Positions 45,566 to 54,484 are shown, numbered from the stretch's first letter. The stretch: 64,000 bases of DNA from Sporosarcina sp. Marseille-Q4063 (GCF_018309085.1 NZ_CP070502.1:992001-1056000), one strand, 5' to 3'. Program-made: numbers and translations. Notes: generated by a model not told the origin, from the sequence alone.

Positions 45566-47845
45566 TCATGAAATACCTTCCTTAACTCCGTCACTTAACC
45601 ATTCCGCAGTCAAAGTTTCCGCAGTTAACATCTCTTCCGGCTTGCCTTCAAATATAATATGTCCGCCTTGTTTTCCGCCGCCCGGACCTAATTCTATGAC
45701 CCAGTCGCTCGCCGCTATAAAATCCAAATTATGTTCGATGATTATAACGGAATTGCCCTTGCTGACAAGACTTTGAAATACATCCAAGAGTTTTCCATTA
45801 TCTTTTGCGTGCAACCCTAAAGATGGTTCATCTAATAGGTAGATTTGTCCTTCTTTTTGCAAGTGGCTCGCAAGTTTTAGACGCTGAACTTCTCCCCCGC
45901 TGAAAGAACTCGTCGTCTGGCCTAACGTTAGATACCCTAATCCTACATCTCGCAGCGTATTCACCCTATTTAAGATCTTTGGCATATCAAAATAGTTCAT
46001 AGCCTCGACAATCGTTAAATCTAAAATCTCTGCTATATTTTTACCTCGATATCGGTATGACAATGCTTCATCCGAATATCTCAATCCATTACACGCTTCA
46101 CAGGTAACAGTCACTGGATCCGCAAATGCTACATCTGGTTTTGTTATGCCTTTTCCTTCGCAGAAAGGACATGCCCCTATGGAGTTAAAGCTAAATAATC
46201 CTGGTGGTTGCCCTGTTTCCCTTGATAGGATTAAACGAAGATCATCCATGATTCCCATATAAGTAGCTAGCGTCGAACGGTTAGAGATTCCTATCCTGCC
46301 ATGCCCGACCAGGATCGTTTCTGGATAACTTTCCGGGAATGCTTCCACCATTAAGGAGCTTTTACCCGAACCAGATACGCCGCATACAGAGACCAGAGCA
46401 TTTCGAGGAATATTTACGCTAACATTTTTCAAGTTATTGTGACTCGCTTTATTAATAGTAAAATGTTCTTTTATATCCCTTGGATGTTTGTTTATTTTTA
46501 GCTTGTGGTTTAAAGTTGTCACAGCTTTAGAGTTTTTCAATCCTTCTAATTTTCCCTGATAGACAACTTCTCCTCCACTTACACCTGCTCCCGGGCCCAT
46601 CTCTATAATTTCATCCGCCGCTCTGATGACTGATAGGTCATGTTCGATAACGATTACGGTATTATGGTGTTCTTTAATACTTTTTAGCATTCGTATTAAC
46701 ATGTCCACTTCTTCTGGATGAAGTCCTGCACTCGGTTCGTCGAATATGTATGTGATATTGTTTAGGCTGCTCCCCAAATGACGAGCGATTTTCACTCTTT
46801 GCGCTTCACCGCCGGATAAGGTGCCCATTTTTCTTGATAAGCCCAAATAGCCTAATCCCATTTCAACGAGTTGTTTTAAATGCGGGATTGCTTGAAGCGC
46901 GATAGACTCCCCCAACGGATCATTTATCTTCGTTAGTTCTTCAAGTAATTCTGTAAGTTCTAATTGATCGTATTCTGCGATATTCAAGCCATTTATTCTA
47001 CATGCTAATACTTTTGGATTTAAGCCTGAACCAAGGCAGGTTTGGCATAATGAACGTGATGATACTGCGAAGACGTCATCTTGTGACACTTGTTTCAGCT
47101 TTGAGATATCTCTATTGATATACAGGCGTACAAATCTTGGCAATAAACCATCCCACTCATGATCTTGAGGTCCGTTTTTTGTATGAAACGGTGCAAAGAC
47201 TCTTTCACCATTCGGGGGACCATATAATAATAGTTGGCGCTTTTCTTCCGAATAGTCCTTGATCGGTTTATCTGGATCAAATAATCCACCGGTCATCATC
47301 CATCTGCCTTGCCAACCTGAAGGCGATAACGGCTTGAACTTCACTGCATAATCCCGAAGTGACTTATCGAAATCGACCATCTTATTTAAATCCGGTGCAA
47401 CTACCTCCCCGTACCCGCTACATTCCGAGCACCTGCCGAAAGAACTTTGACTCGAAAAATCAGTGGCAGATTCTATTGACGGCGTTCCTATCCGCGAGAA
47501 CAAAAGTCTGATCAATGGATGTATATCCATATACGTGCCCACAGTCGAGCGGGAATTACCTCCAATCGGCCTTTGCTCTACAACCACAACCGGGCTTAAG
47601 TTTTGCATCAGATCGGCATGAGGCCTTTCATATTTCGGCATCTGATTTCTGACATAGAGCGGATAGTTCATAGTCATTTGTCTTCTGCTCTCTGCCGCTA
47701 ATGTATCAAATACAACCGAACTCTTTCCCGAGCCTGAAAGACCAGTAAATACGGTGATTTTTTCTTTTGATATATTCAAATCAACATTTTTCAAATTATT
47801 TTCTTTAAGCCCTCGTAAAATGATTTCATCTTTTATTTCCGACAC
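45566..47845 (-). CDS. UvrA-like ABC ATPase (UvrA2 type)
   Basis: A 759-aa paralogue of excinuclease UvrA with two ABC modules. Walker A motifs are GLSGSGKSS (about 35-43) and GVSGSGKSS, signatures LSGGEAQRVKIARHL and FSGGEVQRLKLASHL, and zinc-binding cysteines in CSECSGYG and CPFCEGKG...CEAC. It is about 180 residues shorter than housekeeping UvrA because the UvrB-binding region is reduced, as in UvrA2 and drug-resistance forms such as DrrC. A role in DNA damage tolerance or resistance to a DNA-binding compound is inferred. ATG 47845; the gene is followed by no clear terminator. Confidence 0.85.
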   Translation of the reverse strand: MSEIKDEIILRGLKENNLKNVDLNISKEKITVFTGLSGSGKSSVVFDTLAAESRRQMTMNYPLYVRNQMPKYERPHADLMQNLSPVVVVEQRPIGGNSRSTVGTYMDIHPLIRLLFSRIGTPSIESATDFSSQSSFGRCSECSGYGEVVAPDLNKMVDFDKSLRDYAVKFKPLSPSGWQGRWMMTGGLFDPDKPIKDYSEEKRQLLLYGPPNGERVFAPFHTKNGPQDHEWDGLLPRFVRLYINRDISKLKQVSQDDVFAVSSRSLCQTCLGSGLNPKVLACRINGLNIAEYDQLELTELLEELTKINDPLGESIALQAIPHLKQLVEMGLGYLGLSRKMGTLSGGEAQRVKIARHLGSSLNNITYIFDEPSAGLHPEEVDMLIRMLKSIKEHHNTVIVIEHDLSVIRAADEIIEMGPGAGVSGGEVVYQGKLEGLKNSKAVTTLNHKLKINKHPRDIKEHFTINKASHNNLKNVSVNIPRNALVSVCGVSGSGKSSLMVEAFPESYPETILVGHGRIGISNRSTLATYMGIMDDLRLILSRETGQPPGLFSFNSIGACPFCEGKGITKPDVAFADPVTVTCEACNGLRYSDEALSYRYRGKNIAEILDLTIVEAMNYFDMPKILNRVNTLRDVGLGYLTLGQTTSSFSGGEVQRLKLASHLQKEGQIYLLDEPSLGLHAKDNGKLLDVFQSLVSKGNSVIIIEHNLDFIAASDWVIELGPGGGKQGGHIIFEGKPEEMLTAETLTAEWLSDGVKEGIS

Positions 47846-47941
47846 TTTATCACCCTTTAAACCTTACTTCGTCGCTTCATCTTTTCCCTGATATTAAATG
47901 ATTTCCCTATTTTTGCAAACTTACCCACAACTCTTTAAATA

Positions 47942-48087
47942 GGTACCTGTGCACGGTGCATTTATGACAATTCACAATTGTGCATGAAAATTAAAAGGAC
48001 TTTCGACAAAGCGTTACATAGTCGATAGTCCTTTTTAGCTTTATACAATTGTAGTGTATAATCTGAATAGTGTCTTGCACAGGTACC
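47942..48087 (+). repeat. 146-bp GGTACC element, copy 12
   Basis: Full copy with hairpin arms AAAAGGACTTTCGAC and GTCGATAGTCCTTTT. Between two leftward genes, 5 nt after the stop of the VOC gene. Confidence 0.95.
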
Positions 48088-48092
48088 TAAAA

Positions 48093-48488
48093 CTATTTCG
48101 CGTTCTCATCTGGTTGATGAATACCGATGATATTGCCTTCAGTATCAATATAATAACCTTGCCATGCCATACCAGGCAACGCATATTTCGGCAATGCAAC
48201 CTTGCCGCCAAGATCAAGAATTTTTTTCTCAGTAGAATCGTAATCCTCGACGCCCATTGTACAAGAAAAACCGTTCATAGGTTGTCCAGTCTCTGGTGCC
48301 GGACCTTTGCGTTGTATTAAAGCGCCGTTAATTCCCGGAACGCTATCATCACCGGTTACAGCTCCAAAATATTTCATCCCCGCATATTCAGACCAATCTT
48401 CAAATTTCCAGTCAAAAACCTCCTCGTAAAACTTCTTCGCACGTTCCATGTCTTCTACATGAATTTCAAAATGAACTAATCTACCCAT
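48093..48488 (-). CDS. VOC-family (glyoxalase-like) protein
   Basis: A 131-aa vicinal-oxygen-chelate protein made of two beta-alpha-beta-beta-beta units. N-terminal VHFEIHVEDMERAKKFYEEVF has the first metal-ligand histidine, and the C-terminal YIDTEGNIIGIHQPD is the family ending. Substrate unknown; relatives include glyoxalases and resistance proteins. AGGAGG precedes ATG 48488. The repeat element follows 5 nt after its stop. Confidence 0.85.
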   Translation of the reverse strand: MGRLVHFEIHVEDMERAKKFYEEVFDWKFEDWSEYAGMKYFGAVTGDDSVPGINGALIQRKGPAPETGQPMNGFSCTMGVEDYDSTEKKILDLGGKVALPKYALPGMAWQGYYIDTEGNIIGIHQPDENAK

Positions 48489-48727
48489 AGTACCCTCCTA
48501 AGCTTTCTATTTTCAATATGTTCTTTCTAATTAACATTCTTCAATATACTAGAAAACTCCTTCTATACTATAGAATTAAACAATAAGATTTCGTCCACCC
48601 CTTATCAATGACTATAACTTAACAATCCATCCCCGATATGTATCACTGGCGATAATCCTTATTAGAGAATTGCGCCCGCTTTTTAATAAGGTGAGTCCTT
48701 AATTAGCAACTTTTTAATATCATTAAT

Positions 48728-48943
48728 TTATTTGTATTTAAAAGTAACTAAATTGCATTTTTCACATCTGAATGCCGGGGTTTTTCTTATTTTAAAAATT
48801 GGATCACTTATTAATACTTCACTACTTCCAAAATCAGCAAAGATTGAATCAGCCGATTCCGACCAACAAATTCGGCGAGGTGAAAAAATATACCCCTCAC
48901 TTAACTCATTACTGCACCCGAGACATCTTATAGTATCGTTCAT
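48728..48943 (-). CDS. Small zinc-binding protein (DUF6487-like)
   Basis: A 71-aa protein with CLGC near the N-terminus, GYIFSPRRICW in the middle and CEKC near the end. The two CxxC pairs and the GYI...W spacing fit the DUF6487 zinc-ribbon group. AAAGGTGG lies 9 nt before ATG 48943. Role unknown. Monocistronic in an accessory stretch. Confidence 0.65.
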   Translation of the reverse strand: MNDTIRCLGCSNELSEGYIFSPRRICWSESADSIFADFGSSEVLISDPIFKIRKTPAFRCEKCNLVTFKYK

Positions 48944-49032
48944 ATTGAGTCACGCCACCTTTCGCATCTCCCTTTTATTCATCAACTATTTTCCTTCTTG
49001 AAATGATTTGAGGTGCCTAAAACTTTGGTAGA

Positions 49033-49383
49033 CTAATCCCCTAAATCATACTCATGAATCGGATTGATACACTTTAAGATAGTAACAATTGCATTATTAT
49101 ATCCGGACATTTTTTCTATTTCTTTTTTATCCGTAAATTTTTCATCTTCAAACTGTACCTTAAGTTTAGTTATTATATTTAGGTACTTACTTACAAATTC
49201 AATTTCCTTCATTTCTTTAACATCCGCCAACATCTCGTTATAAGCCAGCAATTCACCTTCATCATTATCTTTAAAATCTATTTTATCCAACATAGTATTT
49301 TTGTTTGTAAAATGTATTTTCCTCTCAATAACATCAACCATTGTAAATTGGTTCAGTGTTTTATCATTGATTATAATTACCAC
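49033..49383 (-). CDS. Acidic protein of unknown function
   Basis: A protein of up to 116 aa, rich in lysine and glutamate, with helical second half (YNEMLADVKEMKEIEFVSKYL). No family recognised; it has the size and charge of immunity-type proteins but no toxin gene is adjacent. Start uncertain: the GTG at 49383 overlaps the only ribosome binding site (AGGTGG), and an ATG at 49341 has none. Confidence 0.4.
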   Translation of the reverse strand: MVIIINDKTLNQFTMVDVIERKIHFTNKNTMLDKIDFKDNDEGELLAYNEMLADVKEMKEIEFVSKYLNIITKLKVQFEDEKFTDKKEIEKMSGYNNAIVTILKCINPIHEYDLGD

Positions 49384-49398
49384 CTATTGGTTTAAACC

Positions 49399-49653
49399 TT
49401 ATTTAATGTTTTCGCCGTTATAATTTAACGTATCAAAAATTGGATCACCTTCATTAGTATTCCTTACTATTCGGATTTCATCTTCATTGCCATCTTAAAC
49501 ACTTTGAATAAATTTCTCTAGTTTATCTAAATTACTTGTTATTTCTCCTTTATGATTAAACATAACATCATCATCCTTCACGGGTTGGCAAGCTATTAAC
49601 AAAGATAAAAGTACAATAGATGTAATGATTAAAACATTTCTTAAAATCCACAT
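49399..49653 (-). pseudogene. DUF4362-type lipoprotein, interrupted by a stop codon
   Basis: From ATG 49653 (AAGGAG directly before) the frame encodes a lipoprotein signal with lipobox LIAC, then DVMFNHKGEITSNLDKLEKF. A TAA stop (49495-49497) interrupts at codon 53; the same frame continues DGNEDEIRIVRNTNEGDP and DTLNYNGENIK, which is typical DUF4362 sequence. The stop most easily arises from a GAA to TAA change. The C-terminus also ends early. One nonsense change separates it from an intact reading frame of 84 codons. Confidence 0.65.
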
Positions 49654-49770
49654 CTCCTTCATTATCAAAGTTATGTTAAAGTCATGAGTTTTTTGCCATA
49701 ACTATCTTTAAAAAGCTAGCCCATTTGCCTTAAATTAAAGCAGCGTGTCGATATATCGTTAGAATCGCTG

Positions 49771-50178
49771 CTACTTAATAAACTTTTTTATTAGCACCAA
49801 TACGGAAAAATGAATGACTCCGCCAACCATACCGAAAATTAACATGAAGATTATTGGAAAAAGATCAAATAAAACAACACTTCCAACAAGACCCGCCAAG
49901 CCACCGCAACCTGCATATAAAAGTGCCTTCACCCAATTCGGATAACTTTTGGTTCTAGCAGAAAAATCGAGGTACAATGAAACAGGAAATGCCCCAAAAG
50001 CAAAGAAAGCCCACGAATATAGTGCCACTACCAAGACGGTCGGACCAAAACCCCAAGAGTCTTGAAAAGATATCATCGAATAAATTGCCAAAATAACTCC
50101 AAAGAGTATGGGAGAAATTAAAATAGCTAAAAAGTAGAGAGAAAAGCGGTCAAATGTCTCTTTATAGTTTGTTGTCAT
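49771..50178 (-). CDS. Four-helix membrane protein of unknown function
   Basis: A 135-aa protein with four predicted membrane helices (about 12-34, 45-66, 80-105, 108-130) and a basic C-terminus. No motif recognised. A GAAAGAGAGG binding site precedes ATG 50178. It lies between two decayed lipoprotein genes in a region rich in pseudogenes, so its own activity is uncertain, but the frame is intact. Confidence 0.5.
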   Translation of the reverse strand: MTTNYKETFDRFSLYFLAILISPILFGVILAIYSMISFQDSWGFGPTVLVVALYSWAFFAFGAFPVSLYLDFSARTKSYPNWVKALLYAGCGGLAGLVGSVVLFDLFPIIFMLIFGMVGGVIHFSVLVLIKKFIK

Positions 50179-50251
50179 ATTGAAGTGCCTCTCTTTCCTT
50201 ATTCGCGCCTGATTTTGGAATGTGAAAAATAAATTCCTATAAAAAAACCTC

Positions 50252-50616
50252 TTAATTTGTCACACCATCAAAAGGAATTGATTTACCATCCACTTGAACT
50301 TCTATTACTTCATGATGTGAATCAGTTGTTAAATAATATACATTTTGGTTTACGGGATTATCTACGGAATCATTTACATTAATCTTTATTATTACAGTAT
50401 CCTCCCGTGCATCTAAATCAGCTTCTACTTCTCCAATTGAATGAAAAATAATATAAGAACCATTTTTCACATTAATTGACTGAAGTCTTAGGTTAGGATC
50501 AATTTTTCTTACACTTTATTCGGTACATTGTCAATTTCATTAAAACTTAATTTTGATGAATTACAAGCTGACATAATTGAAATGACTATGAGTATCATTA
50601 TAAATAACTTCTTCAC
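50252..50616 (-). pseudogene. Small lipoprotein gene with a frameshift
   Basis: GTG 50616 follows AAGGAG and begins a lipoprotein signal (VKKLFIMILIVISIMSAC). The frame stops at TAA 50509-50511 (codon 36). A neighbouring frame continues without gap as RKIDPNLRLQSIN and then 73 residues to 50252. A one-base change in an A-rich run near 50505 explains the break. Family not recognised; the globular part is beta-rich and acidic. Confidence 0.55.
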
Positions 50617-50716
50617 TCATCCCACTCCTTCAATCTATTCTCGCTTATTTAACAGGGCCTATTACGGCACAAATTTATCGATTACGTGCCCAATTGTGGA
50701 ATTAACTTGCTTTTAT

Positions 50717-50887
50717 TCAATCCTTTTCTTTAGAGCAATCCAGACAAAGAATCTCGCTCTCATTTTTTAAATACGCTTTGATTTCTACCATACCTGCAAA
50801 CTTTGGCACTTTCATTCTGGCATATATTTCTTCACCTGCTTGAACTTCCCGATTGCAATTCGAACAATATAATTTGCGTTTAAACAA
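50717..50887 (-). CDS. Small zinc-ribbon protein
   Basis: A 56-aa protein beginning MFKRKLYCSNCNREV and ending with ILCLDCSKEKD, so it has two CxxC pairs about 38 residues apart. The EEIYARMKVPK and AGMVEIKAYLKNE segments match a widespread short Bacillus family often wrongly labelled as a hydroxamate transporter protein. TTG start at 50887 with AGGGAGG 7 nt upstream. No signal peptide. Function unknown. Confidence 0.65.
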   Translation of the reverse strand: MFKRKLYCSNCNREVQAGEEIYARMKVPKFAGMVEIKAYLKNESEILCLDCSKEKD

Positions 50888-50987
50888 TTGACTACCTCCC
50901 TATGCTTTCTCACAATCTGGCCTATTGTGGAAAATGCTAATTTAGCTATCGCGCTCGTAATAATCAAGCCCATTTAATTTCATAATA

Positions 50988-51132
50988 GGTACCTGTGCAC
51001 GGTGCATTTATGACAATTTACGAATTCGGATAAAAATACAAAAGGAGCCCAGCAAGTCTTTATATGTCGGTATCCATCTTTCACATTATGCAATTGTAGT
51101 GAATTAACTGAGTAGTGTCTTGCACAGGTACC
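50988..51132 (+). repeat. 145-bp GGTACC element, copy 13 (adjoins IS element)
   Basis: Full copy between two leftward genes. Its terminal GGTACC (51127-51132) is part of the 9-bp target duplication of the adjacent IS4-family element. The internal hairpin is weak. Confidence 0.94.
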
Positions 51133-51135
51133 TGA
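51127..51135. repeat. IS target-site duplication, left
   Basis: GGTACCTGA directly outside the left inverted repeat, identical to 52682-52690. Confidence 0.9.
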
Positions 51136-51292
51136 CACTAGCGTTGCATAACAGTAAAAAAATGTAAGATTCCCTAAATAAGGGAATAAGTTCAATAGTT
51201 TAATAACTTGCGGAAACACAAAAAAGCTCCTAATGTAGATAAGGAAACGACGACTAAATCAGTTCCCTACACTATCAAAAAGGAGCTCCACC

Positions 51293-52555
51293 ATGACCAG
51301 TGTAAACCAAAATTTAGTCTTTCGTCAATACTTATCTAATTTACCAACCAACATTTTAGCTTGTCCACTTATGAACTACGATGCGAAAAAGCTAACCGAC
51401 TTATCAGTCGTGAAAATATTTATTATGGCAAGTCTTTGCAAATGGGATTCACTTAGGATAATCGATACAGGTATCCGTTCAAAAAAAGCATTTCAGAAAG
51501 AAATTGGGGTAAAGTCTATTAGTCATTCGCAAATTAGTCGGCGTTTAATAGATCTGAATACTGCTGATTTAGCAGATTTACTAAGTCGACTAGCCCAACA
51601 CTATTGGACATTAAAAGGTAACGCTAAGGGACTGAATGCCAATGTAGGGCCTCTTCGAATCATTGATGGTACTTATGTTAAATTGCCGAAGAATGCATTA
51701 AATCGGACTGCAATCTCTAAAGATTCCTGCGGAATCAAGTTGCATGTACGTATTGTCGCTGCATCTGCAAATAGTATATTTCCAGAAAAGATGATTCCAT
51801 CAACCGGAAATGTAGCTGACTCTGACGCTGTTAATCACATCATTGATGCCGATGGTGCCTTGTACGTTATGGATCGTGGGTATGCCCATAAAACAAAAAT
51901 GGGTGGATGGATTGAAAGAAATGTCCAATTTCTCGTTCGTATAAGAAAGACCTTCAAGATGGAAACGTTGAAGTCTTACGAACCAACACATCCTAAAGTT
52001 ACTAAAAACGAATTGGTGTCAATAATAACGCGAGAAGAACCTGTTCGATATATCGAATTCATTGACGATGAAGGAACACCTTTTCACTTGATTACAAATC
52101 GTTTGGATTTGACTGAAGAAGAGATTCTAGAAGCTTATAAAAACCGCTGGTATGTTGAGCTGTTTTTCAAATGGCTTAAACAGCACGTCAAGGTAAGCCA
52201 TTTATTCAGTCATTCTCCTGTTGGTATTTGGAATCAAATGTACATCGCATTGATTACCTGTGCTTTGGCTGAGATCATGCGACTTATTCATCAACCAAGC
52301 AAAAACAGTTGGGTATTCTTAAGCACGGTGCAACAATTCCTGTTCTCAACGATAAATGTACTAATGAAGGACTTCAATCGGAAGTTGAGAAAGAGCAAGG
52401 GACGGCAAAAAGTACCGAAAACAAAGTCCCAAACCATGTGGTTTGGAGAAGACTTCGCCATTGTTAGCCCGATCACGAAAAAGCATTTCATCGACAAAGA
52501 GAAAGAAAAGAAGCGAAAAGCAAAAGAAAATAAGGTGAAAATGAAACAACAGTAA
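51293..52555 (+). CDS. IS4-family DDE transposase
   Basis: A 420-aa transposase. The N-terminal domain (LVFRQYLSNLP to about 110) is of the DUF4372 kind. The catalytic triad fits IS4: D125 in RIIDGTYVKL, D194 in YVMDRGYA, and E289 in the YREK signature (Y282, R285, E289, K296 within YKNRWYVELFFKWLK). AAAAAGGAG precedes ATG 51293. No frameshift or stop is present. A terminator lies inside the right end. Confidence 0.93.
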   Translation: MTSVNQNLVFRQYLSNLPTNILACPLMNYDAKKLTDLSVVKIFIMASLCKWDSLRIIDTGIRSKKAFQKEIGVKSISHSQISRRLIDLNTADLADLLSRLAQHYWTLKGNAKGLNANVGPLRIIDGTYVKLPKNALNRTAISKDSCGIKLHVRIVAASANSIFPEKMIPSTGNVADSDAVNHIIDADGALYVMDRGYAHKTKMGGWIERNVQFLVRIRKTFKMETLKSYEPTHPKVTKNELVSIITREEPVRYIEFIDDEGTPFHLITNRLDLTEEEILEAYKNRWYVELFFKWLKQHVKVSHLFSHSPVGIWNQMYIALITCALAEIMRLIHQPSKNSWVFLSTVQQFLFSTINVLMKDFNRKLRKSKGRQKVPKTKSQTMWFGEDFAIVSPITKKHFIDKEKEKKRKAKENKVKMKQQ

Positions 52556-52564
52556 ACATATGGC

Positions 52565-52609
52565 AAAAAAAGGGAACTGATTGGTCTTGGCGGACTGTTC
52601 CCTTTTTTT
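52565..52609 (+). terminator. Terminator inside the IS right end
   Basis: AAAAAAAGGGAAC pairs with GTTCCCTTTTTTT around a GC-rich loop, just after the transposase stop. Confidence 0.8.
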
Positions 52610-52681
52610 ACTTATCATCTCTTGGTGGAATGTTAAAAAATGTAATTACTTCTTTATAATGGATTCTATGCAACGCTAGTG

Positions 52682-52690
52682 GGTACCTGA
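52682..52690. repeat. IS target-site duplication, right
   Basis: GGTACCTGA directly outside the right inverted repeat; identical to 51127-51135. Confidence 0.9.
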
Positions 52691-52706
52691 AATGCCTCTC
52701 TTCTAT

Positions 52707-53204
52707 TCACCCTGCTGCCACACTCACTGCTGCACTCTGATCTGCTTTCGCACAGTCAATTGCGACTACAAGCGCGACGAGAAGTGGTTCCATTTCGTCA
52801 TTTGCAATTTGCAGCTCATAGCTGTCGCCCCATGTGAACCACTTTTTGCTCACGGAACCGATAAAATCCCTGTTTTGATACACTTCAAAATCCATATCCC
52901 ACCAATTTCCTTGCACTTCTATTCCTGCCGCGTCGATTGTATAACGTGCTTTCAGAAAAGAAAATTGCTTTTTGATTGTCATTGTTTCTTGCCCATGTAC
53001 ATCAACAAAAAAAGTTGGCAAGAAACTAAATGTTTTTTTCGTAATCGTCGCCACTTCATTCTGCTTATCGCCCATAACAGAAAAGGTCTTCGGTATTTTC
53101 ATAAAACTTCCCTCTACAAAATAAATTTCGTTCTCTTCTGCGTCCTTTACAGAAAACTTTCCACTTAGGCTAAACACTTTTTGTTTAATGTACAATTTTC
53201 TCAT
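52707..53204 (-). CDS. LURP-one-related (YxjI-like) protein
   Basis: A 165-aa beta-barrel protein of the LURP-one family, about the length of B. subtilis YxjI. It begins KLYIKQKVFSLSGKFSVKD and has MKIPKTFSVMGDKQNEVATI and repeated FSFL segments, a tubby-like fold. Function unknown; membrane or phospholipid association is suggested for the fold. AGGGGGAGAGG precedes ATG 53204. Before the IS inserted, its stop lay 17 nt from repeat copy 13. Confidence 0.78.
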   Translation of the reverse strand: MRKLYIKQKVFSLSGKFSVKDAEENEIYFVEGSFMKIPKTFSVMGDKQNEVATITKKTFSFLPTFFVDVHGQETMTIKKQFSFLKARYTIDAAGIEVQGNWWDMDFEVYQNRDFIGSVSKKWFTWGDSYELQIANDEMEPLLVALVVAIDCAKADQSAAVSVAAG

Positions 53205-53509
53205 TTACCTCTCCCCCCTATCTATAAACTGCTTCCGTCAAACCCGGTATCTCTTATACGATACATCATGAAGAAATGTTTCAAAATATTCACGAAAGGT
53301 TTGTAAGGATACTTTAAAACGGCATTATGCTGAACAATGAGTTGACCGACTTCGATCCGGTGCCTAGCGATTCGAATGAATATAAACCTACTAACATCGA
53401 TTTAACGTAATCCAAAGTGTTAATTTATATTCCAAACAGGTCAATTTCGTTTCAAAATCGGGTTAATAAGGTAAACAATATATACCATAGCAAAATGGGA
53501 GGTTTAGAA

Positions 53510-53692
53510 ATGACGAAAGATAATAGAAAAAAAGTTAAAGTAGAATCAGAGATGCGGACAAAAGGGATTTCTAAAATGATTGATGAAGGCGGATTGGGTG
53601 CTGAAGAGTATTACGAAATAAAAAAACCATCCCCTTCTGCCCAATTTAAAACTGAAGGAGATGAGAATGAAAAAGAAGACAATGGTGATTAG
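53510..53692 (+). CDS. Small hydrophilic protein of unknown function
   Basis: A 60-aa strongly charged protein (MTKDNRKKVKVESEMRTKG, then acidic C-terminus ending EKEDNGD). No membrane or cysteine features. I chose ATG 53510 because GGGAGG lies 7 nt upstream. The preceding 300 nt (53205-53509) hold no other gene that I can see. A strong terminator follows. Possibly a sporulation or stress peptide by size, but no family is recognised. Confidence 0.5.
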   Translation: MTKDNRKKVKVESEMRTKGISKMIDEGGLGAEEYYEIKKPSPSAQFKTEGDENEKEDNGD

Positions 53693-53703
53693 GTTTTTAA
53701 AAA

Positions 53704-53750
53704 AGCCAGTCACTTAAATATTCTTAGTTGTTTGAGTGACTGGCATAATA
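53704..53750 (+). terminator. Terminator of the small hydrophilic gene
   Basis: GCCAGTCACTTAAA pairs with TTTGAGTGACTGGC, then ATAATATTTTT. Confidence 0.8.
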
Positions 53751-53764
53751 TTTTTCGGTATTTC

Positions 53765-53808
53765 AGCTTAGAAAGTCAGTTGCAGTCAACTTTCCAAGCG
53801 GCTTCTTA
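53765..53808. repeat. Hairpin family 2, copy C
   Basis: GAAAGTCAGTTGCAG and the reversed ACTTTCCAAGCGGCTTC arm, related to 30995-31046 and 42521-42571. A 42-codon leftward ORF (53763-53891) without a ribosome binding site overlaps it and was not called. Confidence 0.5.
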
Positions 53809-53892
53809 TCTTTAGGAATTAACTCCTCATCAGCGAGTCGCCGGTACGCGAAATTTGGTAGAGCAATTAATTCACTGAAAAGTGCTTCCATA

Positions 53893-54294
53893 TCATTTTA
53901 TCCACAAAAAAAATCCTTCGTGTGAGCAAGTTGCTAATATACATTTATCATTTTGATAAAACGTTAAATCTTCTGGAAGCTCAGGTCTAATCCAGTCAAA
54001 AAGAGAATCACTATTATCTTTCAAAAATTGCTTGGTGGCATTATTCAAGTTGAAATAAAAAACATATGCTGTATCATCCACCAGTCTTGTAGTTTCCCAT
54101 TCTTTTTGAATTTTTCTTTCAATAAGATGTTCTTCAATATAAGTAATCAAATTATGAATATAAGCCAGACGCTCCTCCTCAATTTCCATCATCTGTCTAT
54201 CTTCTACAAAAGCAAAACAATTGCAATGTCTTGAAAGAAAATCTATCAGCTCTTTATAGCGTTTGCCCTTCACATTTTCAGTTATCATCAACAT
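53893..54294 (-). CDS. Acidic cytosolic protein of unknown function
   Basis: A 133-aa protein with no signal or membrane segment; it has tryptophan- and acid-rich segments (FDWIRPELPEDLTFYQND). Size and composition recall immunity proteins, but no toxin gene is adjacent and no family is recognised. ATG 54294 has GGGGG 7 nt upstream; the nine codons before it have no support. A decayed serine hydrolase remnant lies directly upstream. Confidence 0.5.
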   Translation of the reverse strand: MLMITENVKGKRYKELIDFLSRHCNCFAFVEDRQMMEIEEERLAYIHNLITYIEEHLIERKIQKEWETTRLVDDTAYVFYFNLNNATKQFLKDNSDSLFDWIRPELPEDLTFYQNDKCILATCSHEGFFLWIK

Positions 54295-54346
54295 ATTAAT
54301 CCCCCATATACTGCATCGCAATGATCACTTTTTCGGTAGGAAACAT

Positions 54347-54484
54347 CTAAAAATAAAATTCCCAATACAAAATATTTACATATAATATAAATGCAAAAAC
54401 AATCGTCATCATCCAAACTAGCTTTTAATATCTAGGTAACCTGTTCCTTTTGATAATTAAAAATCCACAAATAACAAAATAAAA
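54347..54484 (-). pseudogene. C-terminal remnant of a membrane-anchored serine hydrolase gene
   Basis: On the minus strand this encodes a C-terminus nearly identical to the end of the 57299-59110 gene: VICGFLI, then VWMMTI, then NILYWEFYF and stop. It carries internal damage (a stop near its middle). It is cut at its upstream side next to a solo GGTACC site (54485-54490). Confidence 0.7.

Larger units (their letters stand above)
51136..52681 (+). mobile_element. Complete IS4-family insertion sequence
   Basis: 1546 bp, bounded by a perfect 15-bp inverted repeat CACTAGCGTTGCATA (51136-51150 and, reversed, 52667-52681). It is flanked by the 9-bp direct repeat GGTACCTGA (51127-51135, 52682-52690). 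One intact transposase gene lies inside. Intact ends, gene and target duplication suggest a recent insertion. Confidence 0.93.

Noticed and set aside
45566..47845. Housekeeping excinuclease UvrA
   Set aside because: The protein is much shorter than UvrA and stands alone without uvrB, so the UvrA2-like label fits better.
48657..48691. Inverted repeat CCTTATTA...TAATAAGG
   Set aside because: AT-rich 8-bp arms with a long loop, no T-run and no gene relation; could be chance.
53205..53509. Possible gene in the 305-bp gap before the small hydrophilic protein
   Set aside because: No frame of useful length with a start and ribosome binding site; nothing recognisable.
53763..53891. 42-codon leftward ORF after the 53893-54294 gene
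   Set aside because: No ribosome binding site and it overlaps hairpin family 2 copy C; possible gene tail but not supportable.
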